DNA from: Leptothrix cholodnii SP-6 | GTDB lineage: Bacteria; Pseudomonadota; Gammaproteobacteria; Burkholderiales; Burkholderiaceae_C | Direction of reading: 5' to 3' | Length of the DNA stretch: 64,000 nucleotides | NCBI RefSeq assembly: GCF_000019785.1 | Contig: NC_010524.1 | Location: forward strand, 3,832,001 to 3,896,000 | Shown: positions 8,714-17,359 of the stretch, piece by piece | How positions within the stretch are numbered: the stretch's first letter is position 1 | How the letters are laid out: every line of letters starts with the position of its first letter | Position numbers and translations under genes: made by a program | Notes under the pieces: model-generated | Databases searched by the model: none | What the model saw: the letters and a program-made list of their open reading frames with translations, nothing else | Told to the model about the DNA's origin: nothing

Positions 8714-10045
8714 ATGAAGTTGAAGTCCATCGCCACGACCGCGGCCATCGCCGCGGCCGGTCTTGCCAGCCTGGTTTCGGCCACCGCCGCGCAGGCCCAG
8801 GTCAAGGAGCAGTACTTCCCGCTGCTGGTCTATCGCACCGGCCCGTACGCGCCCAACGGCGTGCCGTGGGCCAACGGCAAGCAGGACTACATCAAGATGA
8901 TCAACGCCCGTGACGGCGGCATCAACGGCGTGAAGATCAGCTTCGAGGAATGCGAGACCGGCTACGCCACCGACAAGGGCGTCGAGTGCTACGAGCGCCT
9001 CAAGGGCAAGGGCGCCACGCTGATCGATCCGCAGTCGACCGGCATCACCTTCGCGCTCACCGACAAGGCGCCGGGCGACAAGATCCCGCTGATCACGCTC
9101 GGCTACGGCCTGTCGGCGGCGGCCGATGGCGGCGTGTTCAAGTGGAACTTCCCGCTGATGGGCAGCTACTGGACCGGCGCCGACATGCTGATCCAGCACA
9201 TCGGCAAGAAGGAAGGCGGCCTCGACAAGCTGCGTGGCAAGAAGATCGCGCTGGTCTACCACGACAGCCCGTTCGGCAAGGAGCCGATCCCGCTGCTCGA
9301 CGAGCGCCAGAAGATGCACGGCTTCGAGCTGGTCAAGATTCCGGTGACGGCGCCGGGCGTGGAGCAGAAATCAGCCTGGCTGCAGGTGCGCCAGCAGCGC
9401 CCGGATTACGTGCTGCTGTGGGGCTGGGGCGTGATGAACTCGACCGCGCTCAAGGAAGCGCAGGCCACCGGCTACCCGCGCGAGAAGATGTACGGCGTCT
9501 GGTGGGCGGGTGCCGAACCCGACGTCAAGGACGTCGCCGAAGGTGCCAAGGGCTACAACGCGCTGGCGCTCAACACCTCGGGCCAGCAGCCCAAGGTGAT
9601 CCAGGACATCCTGAAATACGTGCACGACAAGGGCCAGGGCACGGGGCCGAAGGATGAAGTGGGCTCGGTGCTCTACACCCGCGGCCTGATCATCCAGGCG
9701 CTGGGCGTTGAGGCGGTGCGCCGCGCGCAGGAGAAGTACGGCAAGGGCAAGGTCATGACCAGCGAGCAGGTGCGCTGGGGCCTGGAGAACCTGGCGCTCG
9801 ACGACAAGAAGCTCGCCACGCTGGGCCTGACCGGCGTGATCCGCCCGATCAGCACCTCGTGCCAGGACCACATGGGCTCGACCTGGGCCCGCGTGCAGAC
9901 CTGGGACGGCGCCAAGTGGAGCTTCACGTCCGACTGGCTGCAGGCCGACGAGATGATCATCAAGCCGATGGTCAAGGCCGCGGCCGACAAGTACGCGGTC
10001 GAGAAGAAGCTGACGCGCCGCGCACCGGCCGACTGCCAAGGCTGA
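8714..10045 (+). CDS. livK: Periplasmic substrate-binding protein of the Liv-type importer
   Basis: A 443-residue type I periplasmic binding protein, longer than E. coli LivK (about 370). It has a Sec signal peptide, MKLKSIATTAAIAAAGLASLVSA, with likely cleavage after AQA near residue 28. The mature fold contains YGLSAAADGGVFKWNFPLMGSYWTGAD and the second-lobe motif KKIALVYHDSPFGKE. A GGAGA-type ribosome-binding site lies upstream of 8714. It decides the ligand of the importer; members of this long subfamily often sit beside CoA ligases, which fits an aromatic or acyl ligand better than an amino acid. Ligand identity is inferred only. Confidence 0.85.
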   Translation: MKLKSIATTAAIAAAGLASLVSATAAQAQVKEQYFPLLVYRTGPYAPNGVPWANGKQDYIKMINARDGGINGVKISFEECETGYATDKGVECYERLKGKGATLIDPQSTGITFALTDKAPGDKIPLITLGYGLSAAADGGVFKWNFPLMGSYWTGADMLIQHIGKKEGGLDKLRGKKIALVYHDSPFGKEPIPLLDERQKMHGFELVKIPVTAPGVEQKSAWLQVRQQRPDYVLLWGWGVMNSTALKEAQATGYPREKMYGVWWAGAEPDVKDVAEGAKGYNALALNTSGQQPKVIQDILKYVHDKGQGTGPKDEVGSVLYTRGLIIQALGVEAVRRAQEKYGKGKVMTSEQVRWGLENLALDDKKLATLGLTGVIRPISTSCQDHMGSTWARVQTWDGAKWSFTSDWLQADEMIIKPMVKAAADKYAVEKKLTRRAPADCQG

Positions 10046-10063
10046 CCTGAACGTTTCACACAC

Positions 10064-10083
10064 GAGGGCCCCTCGGGGCCCTC
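10064..10083 (+). terminator. Intra-operon hairpin after the binding-protein gene
   Basis: GAGGGCCC-CTCG-GGGCCCTC is a perfect 8-bp stem with a 4-base loop, followed by TTC rather than a T run. A partial terminator or 3' stabiliser after the binding-protein gene would let it be made in excess over the downstream ATPase, as is usual for ABC importers. Confidence 0.5.
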
Positions 10084-10129
10084 TTCACAGCGCCGCGGGC
10101 GGTGCTGCGAAGAGTCACAAGGGCACGCG

Positions 10130-10942
10130 ATGAGCACACCGAACATCCTTCTCAACGTCAACGGCATCGAGGTCATCTACAACCACGTCATCCTGGTGCT
10201 CAAGGGCGTGAGCCTGCAGGTGCCCGAAGGCCGCGTGGTGGCGCTGCTGGGCGGCAACGGCGCGGGCAAGACGACCACGCTGCGTGCGGTCAGCAACCTG
10301 CTGGCCGGCGAGCGCGGCGACGTCACCAAGGGCAGCATCGAGCTGCGCGGCGAGCGCATCGAGAAGCTCAGCACCTCGGACATGGTCAACCGCGGCGTGG
10401 TGCAGGTGATGGAAGGCCGGCACTGCTTCGCCCACCTGTCGATCGAGGACAACCTGATGACCGGCGCCTACACCCGCCGCGACGGCAAGGCCGCGGTGGC
10501 CGAGACGCTGGAGAAGGTCTACAACTACTTCCCGCGCCTGAAGACGCGCCGCACCAGCCAGGCCGCCTACACCTCGGGCGGCGAACAGCAGATGTGCGCG
10601 ATCGGCCGCGCGCTGATGGCCAACCCGAAGATGGTGCTGCTCGACGAGCCGTCGATGGGCCTGGCGCCGCAGATCGTCGAGGAGGTGTTCGAGATCGTGA
10701 AGGACCTCAACACCAAGGAACGCGTGACCTTCCTGCTGGCCGAGCAGAACACCAACATCGCGCTGCGCTACGCCGACTACGGCTACATCCTCGAGAACGG
10801 CCGCATCGTGATGGACGGCGAGGCCCACGCGCTGCGCGAGAACGAGGACGTCAAGGAGTTCTACCTCGGCATGGGCGGCGGCGACCGCAAGAGCTTCAAG
10901 GACGTCAAGAGCTACAAGCGGCGCAAGCGCTGGCTGGCCTAG
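10130..10942 (+). CDS. livF: Branched-chain amino acid-type ABC transporter ATP-binding protein (LivF-like)
   Basis: A 270-residue second ATPase of the importer, paired with LivG. Walker A is GGNGAGKTT near residue 41, the signature is YTSGGEQQM, and Walker B is KMVLLDEPSMGLAP, where SMGLAP is typical of LivF. The C-terminus ends in a basic tail (KDVKSYKRRKRWLA) not seen in E. coli LivF. It is separated from the binding-protein gene by a hairpin and followed by a small gene and a second CoA ligase, all on the same strand. Confidence 0.87.
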   Translation: MSTPNILLNVNGIEVIYNHVILVLKGVSLQVPEGRVVALLGGNGAGKTTTLRAVSNLLAGERGDVTKGSIELRGERIEKLSTSDMVNRGVVQVMEGRHCFAHLSIEDNLMTGAYTRRDGKAAVAETLEKVYNYFPRLKTRRTSQAAYTSGGEQQMCAIGRALMANPKMVLLDEPSMGLAPQIVEEVFEIVKDLNTKERVTFLLAEQNTNIALRYADYGYILENGRIVMDGEAHALRENEDVKEFYLGMGGGDRKSFKDVKSYKRRKRWLA

Positions 10943-10999
10943 CCCGCTGCGTGCGGCCTGCTTGCCGGCTGAAGACACCCGCTGCTGGAGACCGGATCG

Positions 11000-11299
11000 A
11001 TGTCGGAAGACTGGGGCTTCGCCGCCCCGCCATTCAAGCCTGACGAGGCCCTGCAGCGGCTGCGCCGCGAGCTGCGCGAGCTGGGGCTGACCGAGCGTGC
11101 CGGCGTGTTCGAGCGGCGTGGCACGCCGATCGCGCGCGCGGCGGTGGCCGGCGCCACGATCGCGGTGGCCGTGGTCGAGCGGCCGTCGCGCCGCAGCCCG
11201 CAGTGGCGGCCGCGGACGCTGGCATCGAGCGCCGAGCAGCGCGCTTTCGTCACCCACCTGAAACAACAACTCGGCGCCTGGAGCGAAGACGATGACTGA
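11000..11299 (+). CDS. Small conserved-looking protein upstream of the PaaK-like ligase
   Basis: 99 residues with no recognised domain. It has an amphipathic N-terminal helix (DEALQRLRRELRELGL), then a short strand-rich core with GTPIARAAVAGATIAVAVVERPSRR and a C-terminal helix. The ATG at 11000 follows a GGAGA. Its last eight bases overlap the start of the ligase gene, so the two are translationally coupled. This suggests a subunit, chaperone or regulator of the ligase, but nothing in the sequence proves it. Codon use matches the neighbours, and it is a credible gene rather than a chance frame. Confidence 0.65.
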   Translation: MSEDWGFAAPPFKPDEALQRLRRELRELGLTERAGVFERRGTPIARAAVAGATIAVAVVERPSRRSPQWRPRTLASSAEQRAFVTHLKQQLGAWSEDDD

Positions 11300-12554
11300 G
11301 ACCCTCGACGCGCTGGAGACCCGCGCCCCCGCCACCCGCGAGGCGGCCCTGCTGGCTGCGCTGCCGGCGCAGATCGGCCACGCGCAGCAGCACAGCGCGG
11401 CCTTCGGCGCCATCCTCGCCGGTGTCGACGCCGGTGCCGTGACCAGCCGCGCCGCGCTGGCCGGCCTGCCGGTGACACGCAAGAGCGAGCTGCTGGAACG
11501 CCAGAAGGCGCAACGCGCCAGCGACGCCTTCGGCGGTTTCGCGACCATCGGCTGGGCCAGCCAGGCCGGCGCGCGGCGCACCCGGCGGGTGTTCCAGTCG
11601 CCCGGGCCGATCTACGAACCCGAAGGCGAGGCCGGCGACTACTGGCGCATGGCGCGGGCGATACGCGCCGCCGGCTTCCGCGCCGGCGATCTGGTGCACA
11701 ACAGCTTCAGCTACCACCTGACGCCGGCCGGATCGATGATGGAAACCGGCGCGCTGGCGCTGGGCTGCACGGTGTTTCCGGGTGGTGTCGGCAACACCGA
11801 GTTGCAGTTGCAGGCCATCGCCGAACTCAAGCCGGCGGGCTACATCGGCACGCCGAGCTTCCTGAAGATCCTGGTCGACAAGGCCGCCGAGACCGGTGTC
11901 GACATCGGCAGCGTGCGCAAGGCGCTGGTCAGCGGCGAGGCCTTCCCGCCGAGCCTGCGCGACTGGCTGCGCGAGCGCGGCATCGAGGGCTACCAGTGCT
12001 ACGCCACCGCCGATCTCGGGCTGATCGCCTACGAGACGCCGGCCCGCGAAGGCCTGGTGATCGACGAGGGCGTGGTGGTCGAGATCGTGCGTCCCGGCAC
12101 CGGCGACCCGGTGCCCGACGGCGAGGTCGGCGAACTGGTCATCACCACGCTCAATCCGGATTACCCGCTGATCCGCTTCGGCACCGGCGACCTGTCGGCG
12201 GTGCTGCCGGGCGCCTGCCCGAGCGGGCGCAGCAACACCCGCATCAAGGGCTGGCTGGGCCGGGCCGACCAGACCACCAAGGTGCGCGGCATGTTCGTGC
12301 ACCCCTCGCAGGTGGCCGAGGTGGTGAGGCGTCATCCGGCACTGCTGCGCGCCCGGCTGGTGGTCGAAGGCGAGATGGCCAACGACCGCATGACGCTGAA
12401 GGTCGAGGTGGCCGACGCCCCCGCAGGTCTGGCCGAACAGGTGGCACACAGCGTGCGCGACGTCACCAAGCTGCGCGCCGAGGTCGAGCTGCTCGCACCC
12501 GGCAGTCTGCCCAACGACGGCAAGGTGATCGAGGATGCGCGAAGCTACCACTGA
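11292..12554 (+). CDS. Phenylacetate-CoA ligase-like adenylate-forming enzyme (PaaK family)
   Basis: 420 residues of the PaaK-type AMP-binding branch. Recognisable blocks are RVFQSPGPIYEPEGE (near 95, replacing the canonical TSGTTG loop), SGEAFPPSLRDW near 215, YATADLGLIAYE near 235, and the hinge/C-terminal region IRFGTGDLS with RIKGWLGRADQTTKVRGMFVHPSQV. The glycine/threonine-rich P-loop is atypical (FQSPGPIYEP), a known variation in the family. It should activate an aryl or other carboxylic acid with CoA. It closes the importer operon that also begins with a CoA ligase; the true substrate is unknown. Confidence 0.75.
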   Translation: MTETLDALETRAPATREAALLAALPAQIGHAQQHSAAFGAILAGVDAGAVTSRAALAGLPVTRKSELLERQKAQRASDAFGGFATIGWASQAGARRTRRVFQSPGPIYEPEGEAGDYWRMARAIRAAGFRAGDLVHNSFSYHLTPAGSMMETGALALGCTVFPGGVGNTELQLQAIAELKPAGYIGTPSFLKILVDKAAETGVDIGSVRKALVSGEAFPPSLRDWLRERGIEGYQCYATADLGLIAYETPAREGLVIDEGVVVEIVRPGTGDPVPDGEVGELVITTLNPDYPLIRFGTGDLSAVLPGACPSGRSNTRIKGWLGRADQTTKVRGMFVHPSQVAEVVRRHPALLRARLVVEGEMANDRMTLKVEVADAPAGLAEQVAHSVRDVTKLRAEVELLAPGSLPNDGKVIEDARSYH

Positions 12555-12668
12555 GCGCGGCGGCGCCCGTGCATCGGTTTCTACGTGGTTCCCGACATGG
12601 ACGGGCGACATGCCGCCGCTAGCATCGGCACGATGTCCGATGGTCTGTTCCGCTCTAGGAGACGTTGA

Positions 12669-13643
12669 ATGAAGAAACTGATGCTGGCCTCGTTGGCCGT
12701 TCTGACTGCAGGCGCGGCATTCGCGCAGGAATATCCGAGCAAGCCGGTCACGATCGTGGTGCCGTTTGCAGCCGGTGGCCCGACCGACAAGGTCGCACGC
12801 GACTTCGCCGAAGCGCTGCGCAAGCCGCTGGGCGGCGCGACGATCGTGGTCGAGAACGTCGGCGGCGCCGGCGGCACGCTGGGCGCATCGAAGGTCGCCA
12901 AGGCGGCACCGGACGGCCACACGCTGCTGCTGTATCACGTCGGCATGGCGACCTCGCCGGCGCTGTACCGCAACATGCCCTACAAGACGCTCGAGGACTT
13001 CGAGTACCTGGGCCTGATCAACGAAGTGCCGATGACGCTGGTCGGCCGCTCGACGCTGCCGGCCAACAACTACGCCGAACTGGTGAAGTGGCTCGAGGCC
13101 AACCGCGGCAAGATCAACCTGGCCAACGCCGGCCTGGGCGCCGCCTCGCACCTGTGCGGCCTGCTGTTCCAGCAGAGCCTCAAGATCGACATGACCACCG
13201 TGCCGTACAAGGGCACTGCGCCGGCCATGACCGATCTGCTGGGCGGCCAGGTCGACCTGATGTGCGACCAGACCACCAACACCACCAGCCAGATCGCGTC
13301 GGGCAAGGTCAAGGCGTTTGCGGTCACCAGCAGCAAGCGCCTGACGACGCCGGCCCTGTCCAATCTGCCGACGCTCGACGAATCCGGCCTGAAGGGTTTC
13401 AACGTGTCGATCTGGCACGGCCTGTATGCCCCCAAGGGCACGCCCAAGGCGGTGCTCGACAAGGTCAACACCGCCCTCAAGGCTGCGCTGAAGGATCCGG
13501 AATTCATCAAGCGTGAAGAAGCGCTGGGCGCCGTGGTGACGACCGATGCGCGCACCAACCCGGCCGAGCACAAGGCCTGGGTCACCAGCGAGATCAACAA
13601 GTGGACGCCGGCGATCAAGGCCGCTGGCCAGTACGCCGACTGA
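12669..13643 (+). CDS. Bug-family tripartite tricarboxylate transporter substrate-binding protein
   Basis: A 324-residue periplasmic binding protein with a clear signal peptide, MKKLMLASLAVLTAGAAFAQ. The Bug/TctC signature follows: YPSKPVTIVVPFAAGGPTDKVAR directly after the signal, then VENVGGAGGTLGASKVA, and the DLMCDQTTNTTSQIASGKVKAFAVTS block in the second lobe. An AGGAG-type site precedes the ATG. No TctA or TctB permease genes are nearby, so it is an orphan binding protein, the usual state for this expanded betaproteobacterial family. A strong terminator ends the unit. The ligand is unknown, though a carboxylate is the family norm. Confidence 0.88.
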   Translation: MKKLMLASLAVLTAGAAFAQEYPSKPVTIVVPFAAGGPTDKVARDFAEALRKPLGGATIVVENVGGAGGTLGASKVAKAAPDGHTLLLYHVGMATSPALYRNMPYKTLEDFEYLGLINEVPMTLVGRSTLPANNYAELVKWLEANRGKINLANAGLGAASHLCGLLFQQSLKIDMTTVPYKGTAPAMTDLLGGQVDLMCDQTTNTTSQIASGKVKAFAVTSSKRLTTPALSNLPTLDESGLKGFNVSIWHGLYAPKGTPKAVLDKVNTALKAALKDPEFIKREEALGAVVTTDARTNPAEHKAWVTSEINKWTPAIKAAGQYAD

Positions 13644-13710
13644 GTCGACAAAACGCGACAAATCGTCGGGCATCAGCCCCGGCGAGGTGTCGATGAAGCC
13701 TCGAATCGGC

Positions 13711-13746
13711 AAAAGCGGCACACCGTCGGGTGTGCCGCTTTTTTTA
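13711..13746 (+). terminator. Rho-independent terminator after the Bug gene
   Basis: The stem AAAAGCGGCACACC / GGTGTGCCGCTTTT has a GTCG loop and ends in a 7-T run. It closes transcription of the binding-protein gene about 70 bases after its stop. Confidence 0.9.
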
Positions 13747-13899
13747 TGTTCGGTTCAGGCACCAGTCTTGAGTACGATTGCGGCGATCTCGATCGAGATC
13801 AAAAGTTTCAGGTTTTCGACAATCTGAACTGCGTGGTTTGCGTGCTGCAAGTCTCGCCCCCCATCGACAACAACTCTGCCCCTGGTGCAATGGCCGCTC

Positions 13900-14541
13900 A
13901 TGCGTGTACTCCTGCTTGAAGACGACATCGATCTGGGTCAGGCGGTCGACGACCACCTGGAGGCGGCGGGCCATTCGGTCTACTGGTGCAAGCTGGTCTC
14001 CCAGGTGCGCAACGTGACCTTCGATCTGGCCCTGGTCGACCTCAACCTGCCCGACGGCGACGGCGTCGACCTGGTGCGCTACTGGCGCCAGGCCGGACGC
14101 CTGACACCGGTGATCATGCTGACCGCACGTGACCAGGTCAGCGACCGCATCCGAGGCCTGCAGGCGGGCGCCGACGACTACCTCGTCAAGCCCTTCGACC
14201 TCGACGAGATGCTCGCCCGCATCGACGCCGTGCTGCGGCGCAGCTCACCCTCGCCGCGCCTGCAGGTGCACGACAACGTGGTCGATCTCGAGCAGCGCCA
14301 GGTGCTGCACCAGGGCCAGCCGCTCGACCTGACGGCCATGGAATGGGCGGTGCTGCGCTGCCTGGCCAGCCGACCAGGACGCATCTTCAACCGCGGCGAA
14401 ATCGATGTCGCGCTGGCCGCCGACGGCCAGCCCAGCAGCGACAGCAACACGCTCGAGGTGATCGTCAGCCGGCTGCGCAAGAAGCTGGGGGCCGACGTGA
14501 TCAGCACCCATCGCGGCATGGGCTATCGGCTCGATGTCTGA
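13900..14541 (+). CDS. OmpR-family response regulator (QseB/PmrA-like)
   Basis: A 213-residue two-component regulator. The receiver domain spans residues 1-115, with acidic D8/D9, phospho-acceptor D47 (ALVDLNLPDGDG) and K97 (YLVKPFD). The winged-helix effector domain is at about 125-213 and includes LEVIVSRLRKKLGADVISTHRGMGYRL, the recognition helix and wing. The ATG at 13900 gives the standard MRVLLLEDD start; an in-frame ATG at 13885 would add five residues. It overlaps the sensor kinase gene by eight bases, so the pair is co-translated. Confidence 0.85.
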   Translation: MRVLLLEDDIDLGQAVDDHLEAAGHSVYWCKLVSQVRNVTFDLALVDLNLPDGDGVDLVRYWRQAGRLTPVIMLTARDQVSDRIRGLQAGADDYLVKPFDLDEMLARIDAVLRRSSPSPRLQVHDNVVDLEQRQVLHQGQPLDLTAMEWAVLRCLASRPGRIFNRGEIDVALAADGQPSSDSNTLEVIVSRLRKKLGADVISTHRGMGYRLDV

Positions 14542-15928
14542 GACCGGCAGAAAGAACAGCCTCGAACGGCTGCTGCGACATCGGCTGCTGCTGCTGATCG
14601 GCGGACTGTGGGTTGCGGCATCGGTGGTAGTCTGGTACGGACTGCGTTCGCAGACCAATGCCCTGCTCGACCTGATCCTGCTCGAAACCGCCGAGCAGCT
14701 GATGGTGATGCCCGACGAGGCGCTCGGCGATGGCAGCTCGCCGCCGCGGGTGATCGAGATCGGCACCGACGAGGCCGACATCGTCTATCAGGTCTACGAC
14801 GGCAACGGCCGCCTGCGCCTGCGCTCCCACGCCGCGCCGACCACGCCCATGATCGCCGTGCAGCAGGATGGCCGGATCGAGACCGACCGCTGGTACCTCT
14901 TCAGCCTGACCCATCCGGATCGGTCGCGCCGGGTCCTGATCGGCGAGTCGCAGTCGCACCGCAACGGCGCACTCTGGGACCTCAACGCCTGGCTGATCGC
15001 ACCGCTGGTGGTGCTGCTGCCGCTGATGGCGCTGGTCTTGACGCGCGTGTTGCGGCAATCGTTCCTGACGCTCGAGCCGGTGCGGGACAACCTCGACCGG
15101 CGCGCCCCGCATGAGCTGCATGCGGTCGACGTGTCGGCTGCACCGCTCGAACTGCAACCGATGCTCGAGACCGTCAACCGGATGATGGCGCGGGTGAGTT
15201 CGCTGGTGGAGGCCGAGCGGGCCTTCGCCGCCCACACCGCCCACGAGCTGCGCACGCCGCTGGCGGCCGCGCGGGCGCAGGCACAGCGCCTGGCCGTCGA
15301 GGCGAACGAGCACGGCACGCCGCAGCTGGTCGAACGGGCGCTGGCCCTGATGCGCCAGCTCGATCGCCTGACGCGGCTGGCGAGCCGGCTGCTGCAGCTG
15401 GCGCGGGTGGATTCGGGGGTCGCACTCAAGCGCACGGACGTCGATCTGCGCCAGCTCGCCGAGCTGGTGACCGACGAGTTCGGCGACGCGCGCGCCCAGG
15501 GTTTCCTGCTGCCGACCGAAAACACCGACGGCGCACACGAAGAGGTGTCCGGCGACGTCGACGCCCTGGGCATCGCCCTGCGCAACCTGATCGACAACGC
15601 CCTGAAGCACGGCGGCGAGCAGCCTCGCGTGCGGGTCTGTGTCGGCCATCGCCGGCTGGCGGTGCAGGACTGCGGCCCGGGCATCGCCGCCGACGAGCTG
15701 CAGCGTCTGGCCAAGCCGTTCGAACGCGGCCCCACGGTGGCCGAAGGATCGGGGCTGGGGCTCACGATGGTCCAGACCGTCGCCCGCCAGTCCGGCGCGA
15801 CGCTGGATTTCACGTCACTCGACGGCGTCGCGGGCGGCTGGCGCTTCGAAGTCAGCCTGTACTTCCCCGAGGGCGCCCAGGCCGAGGAGGCAGCCGCCGC
15901 CCGGCAGGATCCGCCCGGCGGCGGCTGA
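14534..15928 (+). CDS. Sensor histidine kinase (QseC-like), partner of the OmpR-type regulator
   Basis: A 464-residue inner-membrane kinase. TM1 lies near residues 18-38 (LLLLIGGLWVAASVVVWYGL), followed by a periplasmic sensor of about 110 residues and TM2 near 155-172. The H-box AHTAHELRTPLAAAR places the phospho-accepting His near 237. N-box LIDNALKHGG, G1 QDCGPGIAADE and G2 GSGLGLTMVQ complete the ATPase domain. The C-terminal 20 residues are Ala/Pro-rich. It is convergent with tyrS only 14 bases away. Confidence 0.87.
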   Translation: MSETGRKNSLERLLRHRLLLLIGGLWVAASVVVWYGLRSQTNALLDLILLETAEQLMVMPDEALGDGSSPPRVIEIGTDEADIVYQVYDGNGRLRLRSHAAPTTPMIAVQQDGRIETDRWYLFSLTHPDRSRRVLIGESQSHRNGALWDLNAWLIAPLVVLLPLMALVLTRVLRQSFLTLEPVRDNLDRRAPHELHAVDVSAAPLELQPMLETVNRMMARVSSLVEAERAFAAHTAHELRTPLAAARAQAQRLAVEANEHGTPQLVERALALMRQLDRLTRLASRLLQLARVDSGVALKRTDVDLRQLAELVTDEFGDARAQGFLLPTENTDGAHEEVSGDVDALGIALRNLIDNALKHGGEQPRVRVCVGHRRLAVQDCGPGIAADELQRLAKPFERGPTVAEGSGLGLTMVQTVARQSGATLDFTSLDGVAGGWRFEVSLYFPEGAQAEEAAAARQDPPGGG

Positions 15929-15934
15929 GCCGCC
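15920..15934. terminator. Short hairpin across the kinase stop codon
   Basis: GGCGGC-TGA-GCCGCC forms a 6-bp stem whose loop is the kinase stop codon, between convergent kinase and tyrS genes. No T run follows, so termination is only a possibility. Confidence 0.3.
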
Positions 15935-15942
15935 ACCCGGCC

Positions 15943-17184
15943 TCAACTCAGATCGACCTGCGCGAACTTGCGCTTGCCCACCTGCAGCACGTAGCGGCCG
16001 GCGGCGAGCTTGAGGCCCTTGTCGCTGATCACGCCGCCGTCGATGCGCACGCCGCCCTGCTCGATCAGGCGCATGGCCTCGCTGGACGACGGCACCAGGT
16101 TGGCCTGCTTGAGCAAGGCGCCGATGCCCAGCGGCGCGCCCGACAGGCTGACCTGCGGCAGATCATCGGGAATGCCGCCCTTGGCGCGATTCTGGAAATC
16201 CTGCTCGGCCGCGTCCGCCGCCGCCGCGCCGTGGAAGCGCGCGGTGATCTCCTTGGCCAGCAGCACCTTGGCGTCCTTGGGGTTGCGGCCGGCGTCGACC
16301 TCGGCCTTGAGCGCAGCGATCGCCTCTTCGCTGCGAAAGCTCAGCAGGGTGAAGTACGACCACATCAGCGTGTCGCTGATCGACAGCAGCTTGGCGAACA
16401 TGTCGTTGGCCGCCTCGCTGATGCCGATGTAGTTGCCCTTGCTCTTGGACATCTTCTCGACGCCGTCGAGCCCGACCAGCAGCGGCATGGTCAGGATGCA
16501 CTGCGGCTCCTGGCCGTATTCGGCCTGCAGGTGGCGGCCCATCAGCAGGTTGAACTTCTGGTCGGTGCCGCCGAGCTCGAGGTCGCTTTTCAGCGCCACC
16601 GAGTCGTAACCCTGCATCAGCGGGTACAGGAACTCGTGCACCGCGATCGAGGTGCCGGCATGGAAGCGCTCGTGGAAATCGTTGCGCTCCATCATGCGCG
16701 CCACGGTGTAGCGCGAGGCCAGCGCGATCATGCCGCGCGCGCCCAGCGGGTCGCACCACTCGCTGTTGTAGCGGATCTCGGTGCGCGCCGGATCGAGCAC
16801 CAGGCTGGCCTGGCGGTAGTAGGTTTCGGCGTTGAGCTTGATCTGCTCGGCCGTCAGCGGCGGGCGGGTGGTGTTGCGCCCGGACGGGTCGCCGATCATC
16901 GACGTGAAGTCGCCGATCAGGAAGATCACCGTGTGGCCCAGGTCCTGCAGCTGGCGCAGCTTGTTGAGCACCACGGTGTGGCCGAGGTGGATGTCGGGCG
17001 CGGTCGGGTCGAGGCCGAGCTTGATGCGCAGCGGCGTGCCGCTGGCCTCCGAGCGCACGAGCTTCTTGAGCCAGTCGGCTTCGGGCAGCAACTCCTCGCA
17101 GCCCCGCCGGCTCACTTGCAGGGCCGCCAGGACGGCGTCGGAGGGCGGAGTGGGCGAGGTGTTGCTGAACGGCAGGCTGGACAT
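15943..17184 (-). CDS. tyrS: Tyrosyl-tRNA synthetase
   Basis: A 413-residue class I synthetase that charges tRNA-Tyr. The HIGH-type motif is DIHLGHTV near residue 65, and the KMSKS loop is [13 protein letters not shown] near 235. The tyrosine pocket contains [29 protein letters not shown], and a C-terminal S4 RNA-binding domain is present ([18 protein letters not shown]). The length and motifs fit the TyrZ-like form common in betaproteobacteria. The ATG at 17184 has no strong Shine-Dalgarno sequence. It is divergent from the M23 peptidase gene. Confidence 0.95.
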   Translation of the reverse strand: MSSLPFSNTSPTPPSDAVLAALQVSRRGCEELLPEADWLKKLVRSEASGTPLRIKLGLDPTAPDIHLGHTVVLNKLRQLQDLGHTVIFLIGDFTSMIGDPSGRNTTRPPLTAEQIKLNAETYYRQASLVLDPARTEIRYNSEWCDPLGARGMIALASRYTVARMMERNDFHERFHAGTSIAVHEFLYPLMQGYDSVALKSDLELGGTDQKFNLLMGRHLQAEYGQEPQCILTMPLLVGLDGVEKMSKSKGNYIGISEAANDMFAKLLSISDTLMWSYFTLLSFRSEEAIAALKAEVDAGRNPKDAKVLLAKEITARFHGAAAADAAEQDFQNRAKGGIPDDLPQVSLSGAPLGIGALLKQANLVPSSSEAMRLIEQGGVRIDGGVISDKGLKLAAGRYVLQVGKRKFAQVDLS

Positions 17185-17230
17185 GAAATAGCTACGGGTT
17201 ATTACAAAAATTCACGCTGGTACGCGCCGG

Positions 17231-17236
17231 TATACT
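17231..17236 (+). promoter_or_regulatory. Possible -10 element for the M23 peptidase/anmK operon
   Basis: TATACT in an A/T-richer patch of the tyrS/M23 intergenic region, on the strand of the peptidase gene. A well-spaced -35 is not clear (TTCACG lies 14 bases upstream), so this is tentative. It would give a leader of roughly 120 bases. Confidence 0.35.
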
Positions 17237-17359
17237 CGGTCGGTCGCAAGGCGATCCGGATTCTAGAGCGGCATCAAATGCCGCCGGGACGTGGCCTGAG
17301 GGAGCGGATTCAAGCAGTAACCAGGTGCATCCACGTCGCACCGCCAGCACAGAGACGAC

